DNA of 64,000 nt, from the NCBI RefSeq assembly GCF_003935425.1, contig NZ_RHQN01000001.1, forward strand, positions 682,001 to 746,000. Direction: 5' to 3'. Below are positions 1 to 9,761 of this stretch, piece by piece (position 1 is the first letter of the stretch; each line of letters starts with the position of its first letter). The position numbers and the translations under genes are program-made. Source of the stretch: Pseudomonas sp. v388 (GTDB taxonomy: Bacteria; Pseudomonadota; Gammaproteobacteria; Pseudomonadales; Pseudomonadaceae). The notes beneath the pieces were generated by a model, which searched no databases, was not told the origin of the DNA, and saw only the letters and a program-made list of their open reading frames with translations.

Positions 1-1
1 G

Positions 2-793
2 CTGTTCGCGGTGGAAGGCTTGATGGCGACTGCGGTCGGCATATGGGCTTATTTCTATCTGGACAACCGGCCCAAGGATGCCAAATGGCTGACGGCGGAC
101 GAGCGCCACCAGTTGCAGGCGGTGCTGGACGCTGAAGACAGCCAGAAGCAAGCCCATGGTTCGCTGCTCAAAGTGCTGAGCCAGCCTGCCGTGCTGTACC
201 TGTGCGGCATCTATCTGTTGATTCAGGCCAGCGTATACGGCGTGGTGTTTTACCTGCCGACTCAGGTGGCCGGTTTGCTGGGCACCAAGGTCGGCCTGCT
301 GGTCGGCGTGGTCAGTGCCCTGCCCTGGCTTTGCGCGCTGTTCGCAGCCTGGAAAATCCCTGCCCTTGCCGATCGCACCGGGCGCCGCCGCACGGTTGCC
401 TCTGTCACGCTAGTGGTGTCGGGCCTGGGCATCGCCGCCTCGGTCACCTTTGCCAGCCCGCTGCTGGGTATTCTCGCCCTGTGCTTCGCCGCGTCAGGCT
501 TCATCGCTGTGCAGCCGGTGTTCTGGACCTTTCCGGGCAGCTTTCTCGCCGGTTCGGCTGCCGCCGGCGCCATCGCGCTGATCAACTCGTTCGGCGCGCT
601 GGGCGGTTTCATCGCCCCGATCATCAAGAACGCGGCGGAAGGCTTATTCCACTCTCCGGCCGCCGGCCTGTACCTGCTCGCGGTCACCACACTGATCGCT
701 GCGGCGCTGATCATGGGCATTCGCCCACCTCGCCAGAGGCCGGCCGCCAAGCCCTCCCCCTTTACCACTGCGAACTCGAGGAACCTGTCATGA
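2..793 (+). CDS. MFS transporter, C-terminal part (5' end outside window)
   Basis: The reading frame is open from the first bases of the window, so only the C-terminal ~260 residues of a major facilitator protein are visible. They show several hydrophobic helices, a central hydrophilic loop ([10 protein letters not shown], typical of the anion:cation symporter family) and the loop motif ADRTGRRR between later helices. The stop overlaps the start of the next gene (ATGA at 790-793), which implies translational coupling. Downstream are L-rhamnonate catabolic genes, so uptake of rhamnonate or a related sugar acid is the likely role. Substrate assignment is by context only. An in-frame GTG at 11 is not the start because coding sequence continues upstream of it. 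Confidence 0.85.
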   Translation: MFAVEGLMATAVGIWAYFYLDNRPKDAKWLTADERHQLQAVLDAEDSQKQAHGSLLKVLSQPAVLYLCGIYLLIQASVYGVVFYLPTQVAGLLGTKVGLLVGVVSALPWLCALFAAWKIPALADRTGRRRTVASVTLVVSGLGIAASVTFASPLLGILALCFAASGFIAVQPVFWTFPGSFLAGSAAAGAIALINSFGALGGFIAPIIKNAAEGLFHSPAAGLYLLAVTTLIAAALIMGIRPPRQRPAAKPSPFTTANSRNLS

Positions 794-1974
794 GCACACC
801 GACCATCAAGCATGTCCGCGCCTACGTTCTGCGCGGTGGCGGCGCGGATTATCACGATCAGGGCGACGGTCACTGGATCGACGATCACATCGCCACGCCC
901 ATGAGCATATACCCCGAATACCGGCAGAGCCGCCGCAGTTTCGGGATCAACGTACTGGGCACGCTGGTGGTCGAAATCGAGGACTCGGCTGGCAATATCG
1001 GCTTTTCCGTCACCACAGGCGGCGAACCGGCGGCCTATATCGTCGAGAAGCATCTGGCGCGCTTCGTCGAAGGCGCCAAGGTCACCGACATCGAACGCAT
1101 CTGGGACCAGATGTACTTTTCCTCCCAGTACTACGGGCGCAAGGGGCTGGTGATCAACACCCTCTCAGGTATCGACCTGGCGTTGTGGGACCTGCTCGGC
1201 AAAGTCCGTCAGGAGCCGGTACATCAACTGCTCGGCGGCGCGGTCAGGGATGAACTGCAGTTCTACGCCACCGGCGCACGGCCTGACCTGGCGCAAAAAA
1301 TGGGCTTCATCGGCGGCAAGCTTCCGTTGCACCACAGTCCGGCAGAAGGCGAAGAAGGCTTGCGCAAAAACCTTGAAGAACTGGCCGTGATGCGCGAGCG
1401 CGTCGGCAAGGATTTCTGGCTGATGCTCGATTGCTGGATGAGCCTGGACCTCAATTACGCCACGCGTCTGGCCCACGGCGCTCACGAACTGGGGCTGAAA
1501 TGGATTGAAGAAGCGCTGTCGCCGGATGATTACTGGGGGTATGCAGCGCTGAAAAAGAACGTGCCGCCCGGCATGCTGGTCACCACCGGCGAACACGAAG
1601 CCACCCGTTGGGGCTTTCGCATGCTGCTGGAAATGGGCTGCTGCGACATCATCCAGCCTGATGTGGGCTGGTGCGGCGGGATAACCGAACTGATCAAGAT
1701 CTCCGCGCTGGCCGATGCGCATTCGGCCATGGTCGTGCCCCACGGTTCCTCCGTGTACAGCTATCACTTCGTCGCCACGCGCACCAACAGCCCGTTCGCC
1801 GAGTTCCTGATGATGGCGCCCAAGGCCGACGAGGTGGTGCCGATGTTCCATCCGCAGTTGCTGGGCGAACCGGTCCCGGAAAACGGCCGCATGCGCCTGT
1901 CGAAACTGGACCAGCCGGGCTTCGGCGTCACGCTGAACCCCGAATGCCAGTTGTCGAGGCCCTACCAGCACTGA
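790..1974 (+). CDS. rhmD: L-rhamnonate dehydratase
   Basis: Enolase-superfamily enzyme of 394 residues that dehydrates L-rhamnonate to 2-keto-3-deoxy-L-rhamnonate. The N-terminal block [18 protein letters not shown] and the barrel motifs WLMLDCWMS (metal Asp), KWIEEALSP (metal Glu), [10 protein letters not shown] (metal Glu plus His) and [10 protein letters not shown] (the general-base His region) match RhmD closely. The true start is the ATG at 790, overlapping the preceding transporter stop by 4 bases; the frame stays open further upstream, but that part is out-of-frame transporter sequence. The next genes supply the aldolase and lactaldehyde dehydrogenase for its product, which supports the rhamnonate assignment over other acid-sugar dehydratases. 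Confidence 0.93.
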   Translation: MSTPTIKHVRAYVLRGGGADYHDQGDGHWIDDHIATPMSIYPEYRQSRRSFGINVLGTLVVEIEDSAGNIGFSVTTGGEPAAYIVEKHLARFVEGAKVTDIERIWDQMYFSSQYYGRKGLVINTLSGIDLALWDLLGKVRQEPVHQLLGGAVRDELQFYATGARPDLAQKMGFIGGKLPLHHSPAEGEEGLRKNLEELAVMRERVGKDFWLMLDCWMSLDLNYATRLAHGAHELGLKWIEEALSPDDYWGYAALKKNVPPGMLVTTGEHEATRWGFRMLLEMGCCDIIQPDVGWCGGITELIKISALADAHSAMVVPHGSSVYSYHFVATRTNSPFAEFLMMAPKADEVVPMFHPQLLGEPVPENGRMRLSKLDQPGFGVTLNPECQLSRPYQH

Positions 1975-2003
1975 ACCTGACCGGCTTACACATGGAGTGA
2001 CGC

Positions 2004-3395
2004 ATGAACAATAACAACAGTAATGCGACAGCCGTTATCGACGCCCAGGCATCGGCCACCCGGCCGATCCTCAGCAAAAGTCCGCGTCTGCGGCGCATCC
2101 AGTGGATCGCCCTGACCCTGCTGGTGGTGGCCGGATTCGTCAATTACCTGGACCGCAGCACCCTGGCCATCGCCAACCAGACCATCAGCCAGGAACTGCA
2201 CTTCACGCCCACCGAAATGGGCCTGCTGCTGTCGGTGTTCTCGTGGGCCTACGCCATCGTGCAGCTGCCCATTGGCGGTATTCTCGACCGGTTCGGCGCG
2301 CGGCTCACGCTGGGCGTCGGCATCTGCCTGTGGTCCATGGCCCAGGCAATCCTCGGCCTGTTGAGCACATTGCCGGCGATGATCATGGCGCGCATAGGCC
2401 TGGGCATCGGTGAAGCCCCGCAGTTTCCAGCGGGCGCCAAAGTGGTCAGCGAGTGGTTCAACATCAAGGAACGCGGCCTGCCGTCCGGTATCTTCAACAT
2501 GTCGTCTTCCCTGGGACCGGCGATTTCCCAGCCGATTCTGACGGCCCTGCTGTTACTGCTGGGCTGGCGGCATATGTTCATCGCCATGGGGTTGCTCGGC
2601 GTGGGTGTCGCGTTGATCTGGTACCTGACTTACCGCAATCGCAGCGAAGTGCGGCTGACCCAAGCGGAACAGGACTACCTCAACGAAGGCATTGCCCGCG
2701 AGGACCGCGAAGGCAAGCTGAGTTTCGCCGAGTGGCGTGGGCTGTTTCGCTTGCGCGTGACCTGGGGCGTGGTGTTCGGCTACATCGGCATCATCTATAT
2801 GCTGTCGCTGTTTCTGACCTGGATGCCGGCCTACCTGGAACGCACTCACCAATTGTCGCTGGGCCACGCCGGCTGGGTGTCCAGCCTGCCCTTCCTGGCG
2901 GGCGCCTTCGGTGTCATCAGTGGCGGCCTGCTGGTAGACCGGGTAATTCGTCGCGGCGCCAGCGTCAGTGCCAGTCGCCGTTGGCCGATCTGCGGCGGCA
3001 TGGTGTTTTCCGCGCTATTTACCCTGGCAGCAGCCTACTCGACCGGAGTGGTTCCGGCGGTGGCGTTTTTCTGCGCGGCGATGTTCTCGCTCAACGTGGC
3101 GGTGGCCGCCACCTGGTCGCTGATCAGCGTGGCGGTGCCGTCCCGCAAGGTCGCGTCGCTGGCGAGCATCCAGAATTTCGGCGGTTATTTCGGCGGAGCG
3201 TTCGCGCCTGTCGTGACCGGGATCGTGGTGCAGCAGACCGGTTCTTTCACCATCGCCCTGGTGATTAGCGCGGTGATCGCCCTGATCGGCGCGGCCTGCT
3301 ATTTCTTCCTTGCCAAGCTGCCGACCGCGACGCCGGCTCCGCGAGGCGACAGCCCTTACTCTGAATCCACCCTCGCCGACGGGAGTCACTCATGA
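2004..3395 (+). CDS. MFS transporter, probable L-rhamnonate/sugar-acid permease
   Basis: A 463-residue major facilitator protein with about 12 hydrophobic helices. The first helix ends in GFVNYLDRSTLAIA, the N-terminal signature of the ACS family that includes glucarate, galactonate and rhamnonate (RhmT) carriers, followed by the loop motif GGILDRFGAR. The start at 2004 lies 29 bases after rhmD and is preceded by GGAG (1993-1996). The stop overlaps the aldolase start by 4 bases. A second transporter precedes rhmD, so the operon carries two carriers of the same superfamily. They may differ in substrate (for instance rhamnonate and a related hexonate), which cannot be decided here. Confidence 0.88.
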   Translation: MNNNNSNATAVIDAQASATRPILSKSPRLRRIQWIALTLLVVAGFVNYLDRSTLAIANQTISQELHFTPTEMGLLLSVFSWAYAIVQLPIGGILDRFGARLTLGVGICLWSMAQAILGLLSTLPAMIMARIGLGIGEAPQFPAGAKVVSEWFNIKERGLPSGIFNMSSSLGPAISQPILTALLLLLGWRHMFIAMGLLGVGVALIWYLTYRNRSEVRLTQAEQDYLNEGIAREDREGKLSFAEWRGLFRLRVTWGVVFGYIGIIYMLSLFLTWMPAYLERTHQLSLGHAGWVSSLPFLAGAFGVISGGLLVDRVIRRGASVSASRRWPICGGMVFSALFTLAAAYSTGVVPAVAFFCAAMFSLNVAVAATWSLISVAVPSRKVASLASIQNFGGYFGGAFAPVVTGIVVQQTGSFTIALVISAVIALIGAACYFFLAKLPTATPAPRGDSPYSESTLADGSHS

Positions 3396-4192
3396 ATTTG
3401 CCCATCAATCCCTTCAAGGCCGACCTGGCCAAAGGTCAACCGCAGTACGGCATCTGGGCCGGCTTCGCCAGCGGATATGCAGCGGAAATCACCGCCGGTT
3501 TCGGCTATGACTGGATGCTGATCGACGGCGAACACGCGCCCAACACCGTGCCGTCCATACTTGCCCAGTTGCAGGCGGTCGCACCGTATTCAACCGCGCC
3601 CGTGGTCCGTGCGGTCAGCCACGACCCGGTGCTGATCAAGCAACTGCTGGACGTTGGCACCCAGACGCTGATGATTCCCATGGTGGAAACCGCCGAGCAG
3701 GCCCGAGCACTGGTCAGCGCGACGCGCTATCCGCCCCATGGCATTCGTGGCGTGGGCGGCGGCCTGACCCGCGCCACTCGCTGGGACAGCGTGCCCGATT
3801 ACTTGCAAACCGCTCATCAGGAACTGTGCCTGATCGTGCAGATCGAGTCCCGTACCGGCGTGCTCAACGTGGCTGAGATTGCGGCGGTGGAAGGTGTGGA
3901 CGCGATCTTCATCGGCCCGGCCGATCTGTCCACCGGGCTGGGCCACGCCGGCAATCCTTCGCATCCCGAGGTTCAGCAGCAGATACGCCAGGCCGTCGAC
4001 GCCACCCTGGCGGCCGGAAAAGTCTGCGGAATCCTGTCACCGGCCGAGGACGACGCGAGGCGCTACGCCGGCTGGGGCTGCCAGTTCATCGCCGTCGGCA
4101 TCGACATCAGCCTGATGCGTCAGGCCGCGCTGGCCAACCTGGCCCGCTATCGCGAGACCGGCGATGAGCGCGGCACTTCCCGTACTTACTGA
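3392..4192 (+). CDS. rhmA: 2-keto-3-deoxy-L-rhamnonate aldolase (HpaI/RhmA family)
   Basis: Class II pyruvate aldolase of 266 residues, cleaving 2-keto-3-deoxy-L-rhamnonate to pyruvate and L-lactaldehyde. The HpaI fold signatures are visible in order: LIDGEHAPN (catalytic His), PPHGIRGVGGG (pyruvate-binding Arg), IVQIESRTGV (metal Glu) and IFIGPADLS (metal Asp). The start ATG at 3392 overlaps the transporter stop. Placement between rhmD and an AldA-type lactaldehyde dehydrogenase strongly favours RhmA over HpaI or GarL, which share the fold. Confidence 0.9.
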   Translation: MNLPINPFKADLAKGQPQYGIWAGFASGYAAEITAGFGYDWMLIDGEHAPNTVPSILAQLQAVAPYSTAPVVRAVSHDPVLIKQLLDVGTQTLMIPMVETAEQARALVSATRYPPHGIRGVGGGLTRATRWDSVPDYLQTAHQELCLIVQIESRTGVLNVAEIAAVEGVDAIFIGPADLSTGLGHAGNPSHPEVQQQIRQAVDATLAAGKVCGILSPAEDDARRYAGWGCQFIAVGIDISLMRQAALANLARYRETGDERGTSRTY

Positions 4193-4213
4193 GTAAACCC
4201 AAGGAGCTAACCG

Positions 4214-5647
4214 ATGGCATCCATCCCCGTTTACGACAATTACATCAATGGCCGATTCATACCGGCCAACGAGCATCTGGATGTGCTGAACCCGGCCACC
4301 GGCGCGCTGTTGTCCCGCGTGCCGGCTTCAAACGCCGAACAGGTCGACACCGCCCTCGCCGCAGCCCGTGTCGCGCAGAAGGAATGGGCGCGTAAAACCG
4401 CCAACGAGCGCGCCGGTTATCTGCGCAAAATCGCTGCCCGGCTGCGGGAAAACGTTGCGCATCTGGCGCGCACCATTACTCAGGAACAGGGCAAGATCTC
4501 GGCGCTGGCGGAGGTAGAAGTCAACTTCACCGCCGACTACCTCGACTACATGGCCGAGTGGGCGCGGCGCATTGAAGGCGAGATCATCACCAGCGACCGG
4601 CCCGGCGAAAACATCTTTCTGTTTCGCAAGCCGCTGGGCGTAGTGGCCGGCATCTTGCCGTGGAATTTTCCGTTGTTCCTGATCGCCCGCAAAATGGCTC
4701 CGGCGCTGTTGACCGGCAACACCATCGTGATCAAGCCCAGTGAGGAAACGCCCAATAACTGCTTCGAGTTTGCGCGGCTGGTGGCTGAAACCGATCTGCC
4801 CGCCGGCGTATTCAATGTGGTGTGCGGCGACGGCGGTGTCGGCGCAGCATTGTCCAGCCACGCCCAGGTGGACATGATCAGTTTTACCGGCAGCGTGGAA
4901 ACCGGTGCGCGGATCATGAGTGCCGCAGCAGGCAATCTCACCAAGCTCAATCTGGAACTGGGCGGCAAGGCGCCGGCCATTGTGCTGGCCGACGCCGATC
5001 TGGAACTGGCGGTCAGAGCAATTCGCGACTCACGGATCATCAACACCGGGCAGGTCTGCAACTGCGCCGAGCGGGTGTATGTCGAACGCCGGGTCGCCGA
5101 GGAATTCATCGACAAGATCACCGCGGCCATGGCCGCCACCCGTTTCGGCGATCCGTTGGCCGATGCGGCGGTGGAAATGGGTCCGCTCATCAATCGCCAA
5201 GGGCTGGACAGCGTGCAGGCCAAGGTTCGCACCGCGTTGTCCCAAGGGGCGCAACTGACCACCGGCGGCGAGATTGCCGATCTGGGCCAGGGCTTTCACT
5301 TCCAACCCACGGTACTGATCGGTTGCAGCAACGAGATGGAAATCATGCGCAAGGAGATTTTCGGCCCGGTGCTGCCCATCCAGATCGTCGATGATCTGGA
5401 TCAGGCCATTGCCCTGGCCAACGACTGTGAGTACGGCCTCACCTCCTCGCTGTACACCCGCGACCTCAACAAGGCGATGCACGCCATGCGTGAAATAGAC
5501 TTCGGCGAGACCTACATCAACCGCGAGAACTTCGAAGCCATGCAGGGTTTCCATGCCGGGGTTCGCAAGTCGGGAGTCGGCGGTGCCGACGGCAAGCACG
5601 GGCTGTACGAGTACACCCATACCCACGTGGTGTACCTGCAGGCCTGA
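4214..5647 (+). CDS. aldA: lactaldehyde/glycolaldehyde dehydrogenase
   Basis: NAD-dependent aldehyde dehydrogenase of 477 residues, very close in motif content to E. coli AldA: FTADYLDYMAEWARR, the cofactor strand PWNFPLF, IVIKPSE, the general base in LELGGKAP (Glu about 248) and the nucleophile in GQVCNCAERV (Cys about 282). The double-Cys VCNC and the C-terminal GETYINRENFEAMQGFH are AldA hallmarks. A ribosome-binding site AAGGAG lies at 4201-4206. It would oxidise L-lactaldehyde released by the aldolase to L-lactate, the last step of the route. L-rhamnose dehydrogenase and lactonase are absent from this window. Confidence 0.92.
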   Translation: MASIPVYDNYINGRFIPANEHLDVLNPATGALLSRVPASNAEQVDTALAAARVAQKEWARKTANERAGYLRKIAARLRENVAHLARTITQEQGKISALAEVEVNFTADYLDYMAEWARRIEGEIITSDRPGENIFLFRKPLGVVAGILPWNFPLFLIARKMAPALLTGNTIVIKPSEETPNNCFEFARLVAETDLPAGVFNVVCGDGGVGAALSSHAQVDMISFTGSVETGARIMSAAAGNLTKLNLELGGKAPAIVLADADLELAVRAIRDSRIINTGQVCNCAERVYVERRVAEEFIDKITAAMAATRFGDPLADAAVEMGPLINRQGLDSVQAKVRTALSQGAQLTTGGEIADLGQGFHFQPTVLIGCSNEMEIMRKEIFGPVLPIQIVDDLDQAIALANDCEYGLTSSLYTRDLNKAMHAMREIDFGETYINRENFEAMQGFHAGVRKSGVGGADGKHGLYEYTHTHVVYLQA

Positions 5648-5673
5648 CGTCGGTCACGGACTCGATGTTCCGC

Positions 5674-7428
5674 TCAATCGGGGACGATGGTCTGGGCAAC
5701 CCATAACGATTCATACACACCGCCCTGGCTGCGCAGTTGCCGGGGCGGGCCGTCTTCGATGATCTTGCCGTCGTGCAGCACGATCACCCGGTTGAAATGC
5801 GCGACGGTGGACAGCCGATGCGCCACCACCAGTACGGTGCGGCCCTGCATGAGTTTGGCCAGCGCCGCCTGGATCACCGCCTCGGAATGGGAGTCCAGTG
5901 CCGAGGTCGCTTCGTCCAGAATCAGAATCGGCGCATTTTTCAGGAACGCCCTGGCCAGCCCCAGACGCTGGCGCTGCCCACCGGACAACATCACCCCACG
6001 CTCTCCCACCAGCGTGTCGTACCCTGCCGGCAGCTCGCGAATGAACTCATCGCAATAGGCATTTCTCGATGCGCGCAGCACATCCTCGGGCCGGGCGTCG
6101 GGGTGGCCGTAGGCGATGTTGTCGAAAATGCTGCGATTGAACAGCGTCGGCTCTTGCGGCACCACGGCAATCTGGCGCCGCAGGCTGTCCTGGCTGACCG
6201 AGCGGATATCCCGGTCACCGATCAGGATCGCCCCGCCCGTCACATCGTCGAGCCGCTGCAACAGGCTGAGCAGGGTCGACTTGCCTGCACCCGAAGAGCC
6301 GACGATACCCACCCGCTGCCCGGCGGGAATCTCCAGGTTCAAGCGGTCGAAAATGGTCCTGCCTTCCGGATAGCTGTACATCACATCTACGAAGCGGATG
6401 GTGCCGCGGCTGGGCTGGAACTCGACCGGGCTGTCAACCAGGCTGTAGGGCTGCACGATGATGCGCAGGGTCTCGGCAATCACGCCTATTTGCTGGGAGG
6501 TGTCGACCAGCGCCAGCGCCAGGTCCCGCGAGCCATGCAGAATGCGAAACGTCAGCGCACTGATCATCACCACGTCGCCGGCGGTAATGCCTGCGTCACG
6601 CCACAGCATGATCGCCCAGCACAGCATGCCGCCGGCCATGACCGACAGACAGACGTCATGCAGCAAGCGGGCTTTCTCCAGGTAGATCCAGCTGCGGCGC
6701 TGGGCCTGGGCCTCCACGCCGATGGACTGCTCCAGCCGCTGGCGCTCCCGTTCCCGGGCAGAGAACGCCTTGATGGTCCAGATATTCGACACCTGATCGA
6801 CCATCTCGCCGCCGACCCGTGCAGCCTGGGCGGCGAAATCCACATGTTTGCGGTTGCCGAGAACGCCTACCAGCATGATCAGCAGGCCCACGACCAGCAC
6901 GCAGCCGACCAGCGCCAGTGCCATGCTGACCCGAACGGTACACAGCACCACCACCGCGCCCAGGAAGTCCACGCACGGCGGAATGATCTTCCACGCCAAC
7001 CCGCCGTAGATCGAACCGGCCGCGGCGCCTGCCGAAGAAATGCGGTTGGCCAGTGCTCCTGAGAAATGCTGGGAGAAATAGCGCATCGGGTGGCCGGTCA
7101 GGTGATTGAACAGGTCCACCCGCAAGTCGGCACAACTGGCGACCACCGTGCGACAACCCAGCCAGCCGCCCAATCGCCAGAACAGGTTTTCGACGACGAT
7201 CAGCCCGATGAACAGAAAGAACGGAAACCAGATGTGCTGACTGCTGCGGTCGCCGAGCGTCATCACATCCACCAGCATCTTCATGCCGTACTGCACGGCC
7301 ACCGCACAGCTGGCCGCACCGACGATCAACAGCAACATGACCCCGAAATGCCAGGGGCGCAGCGTGACATAGCGCAGCAAAAAGCGGATCGGGCCTGCGG
7401 GCAAGGGTGGTGCCGGGCTGGATTCCAT
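5674..7428 (-). CDS. ABC transporter, fused permease/ATPase (MsbA-like exporter)
   Basis: A 584-residue half-transporter: six hydrophobic segments in the first ~310 residues, then an ATPase domain with Walker A GSSGAGKST, Q-loop VVPQEPTLF, signature LSGGQRQRL, Walker B ILILDEATSALD and switch His in VVAHRLSTV. Such proteins act as homodimeric exporters of lipids, glycans or peptides. It is the last gene of a minus-strand run (glycosyltransferase, glf, glycosidase-like, exporter) and starts 3 bases after the preceding stop, so it most likely exports a product of that pathway. It converges with aldA. A related exporter is found at 54472-56304. Confidence 0.88.
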   Translation of the reverse strand: MESSPAPPLPAGPIRFLLRYVTLRPWHFGVMLLLIVGAASCAVAVQYGMKMLVDVMTLGDRSSQHIWFPFFLFIGLIVVENLFWRLGGWLGCRTVVASCADLRVDLFNHLTGHPMRYFSQHFSGALANRISSAGAAAGSIYGGLAWKIIPPCVDFLGAVVVLCTVRVSMALALVGCVLVVGLLIMLVGVLGNRKHVDFAAQAARVGGEMVDQVSNIWTIKAFSARERERQRLEQSIGVEAQAQRRSWIYLEKARLLHDVCLSVMAGGMLCWAIMLWRDAGITAGDVVMISALTFRILHGSRDLALALVDTSQQIGVIAETLRIIVQPYSLVDSPVEFQPSRGTIRFVDVMYSYPEGRTIFDRLNLEIPAGQRVGIVGSSGAGKSTLLSLLQRLDDVTGGAILIGDRDIRSVSQDSLRRQIAVVPQEPTLFNRSIFDNIAYGHPDARPEDVLRASRNAYCDEFIRELPAGYDTLVGERGVMLSGGQRQRLGLARAFLKNAPILILDEATSALDSHSEAVIQAALAKLMQGRTVLVVAHRLSTVAHFNRVIVLHDGKIIEDGPPRQLRSQGGVYESLWVAQTIVPD

Positions 7429-7431
7429 CGG

Positions 7432-8577
7432 CTACAGACCTCCGCTGCTGTCGGCCATGGCCGGACTCACCGCGTCGAACTGATCGATACCGTGGCGCAG
7501 CTGTGCCTGCAGCGGATGAAAGGGTGCACGCCGGCCCTCGCCGTCGGCATAGCCGAACAACCCCGCCGGGCAATAACGCCCGTCGTCCCAGCCCGGATAA
7601 TCGAGGATCGGATACCAGCAGACCCCTTGCATGGGCACCCCGCCGACCAGCGCCGCCATGACCTGTTCATTGACGTAGCGCAGCCACGGCACCCGATGCT
7701 CGTTCTCCGCGCCGGTTTCGGAAATCAGGATCGGCCGTTTGTAGCGTGCGTACAGCTCACGCAACATGCCGCACAACGGCCGGTAATTGCTTTCACCGCG
7801 CATGATCCGCGGCCCGTTGTAGACCCACTGATTATGGGGATAGAAGTTTGCCCCCAGCAGGTCCAGATACTCCGGCCGGCCGCCAAGGCCGGGCCACTGG
7901 CGACCGCACAGCAGGTCCCAGGCTTCGAACTGCGCCAGGCGGTAATTTTCCGCCGCTTCTACCTCGTCACTGCGGCGGGAACCGGGAATCACATGGATCA
8001 GCGGGTCGGCCTGAACGAACCTTGCCGACGGCTGCACGGCGCGGATCGCTTCGATGGCGGCGATGCTGGCCCGCACCAGCTGATGCTTGAGCTCCATGCC
8101 GCGTCGCTCGCTGCCGGGGTTGAAATACCCCACATCGCCGCCCGCCCAGCTCCAGAACGAGATTTCGTTGATCGGCGAATAGAACGGCGTGCCGTCGCCC
8201 TCCTCATTGATGAGCTGTGCAGCTGCGCTGGCAAATCGCGCGAAGCGCTCGACGAACTCAGGCCGCCAGATGTCCAGGCCATCGGGGTAGCCGTAGTGAC
8301 ACAGGTCCCAGATCACCTGCGTGCCCTGCCGCTGAGCGGCGCGCAGCACGGGCAGGAAGCTGCTCCAGTCGTAGTGACCGGGCCGGGTTTCAATCAGATG
8401 CCAGCGCAGGCCGTCGCGCACCGTGCGCATCCCGCAGCCGGCCAGGGCGGCGAAATCCTCCTCGGGCCAACGGCCGTGGCCGGTGGACTGCACCAGGTCC
8501 AGGCGCACTCCGTCGCGCCGCCGATGGGACGAACACTCGAAGCCGCCGATGAAAAAACTCTTGAAGACGTCCGGCAT
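7432..8577 (-). CDS. glycoside hydrolase family 1-like protein
   Basis: A 381-residue TIM-barrel protein resembling short beta-glucosidase-like proteins. Two retaining-glycosidase carboxylates are recognisable: the acid/base in SPINEISFW (Glu about 138) and the nucleophile in LISETGAENE (Glu about 287). No signal peptide is seen, so it should be cytoplasmic. The start is taken as the ATG at 8577, but a TTG two codons upstream (8583) would overlap the glf stop and is equally near the G-rich ribosome-binding site. Sitting inside a galactofuranose-type operon, it may trim or transfer sugars during polysaccharide synthesis; that is inference. Confidence 0.75.
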   Translation of the reverse strand: MPDVFKSFFIGGFECSSHRRRDGVRLDLVQSTGHGRWPEEDFAALAGCGMRTVRDGLRWHLIETRPGHYDWSSFLPVLRAAQRQGTQVIWDLCHYGYPDGLDIWRPEFVERFARFASAAAQLINEEGDGTPFYSPINEISFWSWAGGDVGYFNPGSERRGMELKHQLVRASIAAIEAIRAVQPSARFVQADPLIHVIPGSRRSDEVEAAENYRLAQFEAWDLLCGRQWPGLGGRPEYLDLLGANFYPHNQWVYNGPRIMRGESNYRPLCGMLRELYARYKRPILISETGAENEHRVPWLRYVNEQVMAALVGGVPMQGVCWYPILDYPGWDDGRYCPAGLFGYADGEGRRAPFHPLQAQLRHGIDQFDAVSPAMADSSGGL

Positions 8578-8579
8578 GC

Positions 8580-9761
8580 TCAACCCCCCGCAGGCTGTCG
8601 GGCGGTCACGGTCGCAGCTGCTTCGGCTATCCGCTGGTACAGCGCCAGCGCCTGGCCGACCACCTGATCCATGTTGTAGTACTTGTAGGTTCCCAGCCGA
8701 CCCAGGAAAGTTACCGTCTCGGATTGATCGGCCAGCGCCTGGTATCGCTTGTACAGTTCGGCGTTTTCCGGGCGCGGAATCGGATAATAAGGATCGCCGT
8801 CGGCGCAGGGGAACTCGTAGGTGACACTGGTCTTATCGTGCTGCTGCCCGGTCAGGTGCTTGTATTCGGTGATCCGGGTATAAGGCACCTTTTCGTCCGG
8901 GTAATTGACCACGGCCACCGGCTGGAACCGGGCCTGATCGAAGGTTTCATGGTGGAATTCCAGCGAGCGGTACGGCAGGCGGCCGTAGCAACAGTCGAAA
9001 TATTCATCGATGGGTCCGCAGTACACCAGGTGACGGTATTGCACCTGATCGCGCAAGTCGGCGAAGTCCACGCCCAACAGGATGTCGATGCCCTCATGAT
9101 CCAGCATGCGCTGGAACATCCGGGTATAGCCGTGCAGCGGCATAACCTGAAAGCGATCCCCGAAATACCGGTCATCCTGACTGGTGCGGGTCGGCACCCG
9201 CGAGGTGACCGACTTGTCGAGCTGTGACGGGTCCAGCCCCCATTGCTTGCGGGTATAACCGCGGAAGAACTTCTCGTACAGCTCGCGACCCACCTGATTG
9301 ACCACCACGTCTTCGGAGGTGCGAATGCTCGCCACCGGCTCGGCGCGGCTGGCGAGGAACGCTTCGGCCTGGGCTTCATCCATCTGCAGGCCATACAGCG
9401 TATTGAGCGTATCGAGGTTGATTGGAATCGGTACCAGTTGCCCGTCCACCTGCGCCAACACCCGATGTTCGTAGGCGCGCCACTCGGTGAAACGCGACAG
9501 GTAATCGAAGATGCGCTCGGCATTGGTATGGAAGATATGCGGGCCATAACGATGCACCAGCACGCCGGCCTCGTCATAGTGGTCGTAGGCATTGCCGCCG
9601 ATGTGGTCGCGGCGGTCGGCCAGCAGCACCTTCTTGCCCAGCCCGGCCGCCAGCCGTTCGGCCAGCACGCTGCCGGCGAACCCGGCCCCGACAATCAGGT
9701 AATCGTAGGTGATGCCCTGCTGCGCCTGAGCAGTCGCAGTCTTGAGAGTTATCTGAGGCAT
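8580..9761 (-). CDS. glf: UDP-galactopyranose mutase
   Basis: Flavoenzyme of 393 residues that interconverts UDP-galactopyranose and UDP-galactofuranose. The N-terminal FAD fold VGAGFAGSVLAERLA, then DHIGGNAYDH and YGPHIFHTN, and later FFRGYTRKQWG and SRVPTRTSQDDRYF are signature UGM segments including the uracil-binding and catalytic loop regions. The start is the ATG at 9761, which overlaps the upstream glycosyltransferase by 13 bases; the frame stays open further upstream, but that is glycosyltransferase sequence. With galE at 11361 the window encodes a complete path from UDP-glucose to the furanose donor. Confidence 0.93.
   Translation of the reverse strand: MPQITLKTATAQAQQGITYDYLIVGAGFAGSVLAERLAAGLGKKVLLADRRDHIGGNAYDHYDEAGVLVHRYGPHIFHTNAERIFDYLSRFTEWRAYEHRVLAQVDGQLVPIPINLDTLNTLYGLQMDEAQAEAFLASRAEPVASIRTSEDVVVNQVGRELYEKFFRGYTRKQWGLDPSQLDKSVTSRVPTRTSQDDRYFGDRFQVMPLHGYTRMFQRMLDHEGIDILLGVDFADLRDQVQYRHLVYCGPIDEYFDCCYGRLPYRSLEFHHETFDQARFQPVAVVNYPDEKVPYTRITEYKHLTGQQHDKTSVTYEFPCADGDPYYPIPRPENAELYKRYQALADQSETVTFLGRLGTYKYYNMDQVVGQALALYQRIAEAAATVTARQPAGG

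Noticed and set aside
5737-8667. Two long plus-strand frames (441 and 533 codons) opposite the exporter and glycosidase genes
   Set aside because: They mirror well-supported genes on the minus strand, have no family resemblance and have the biased composition of antisense frames.
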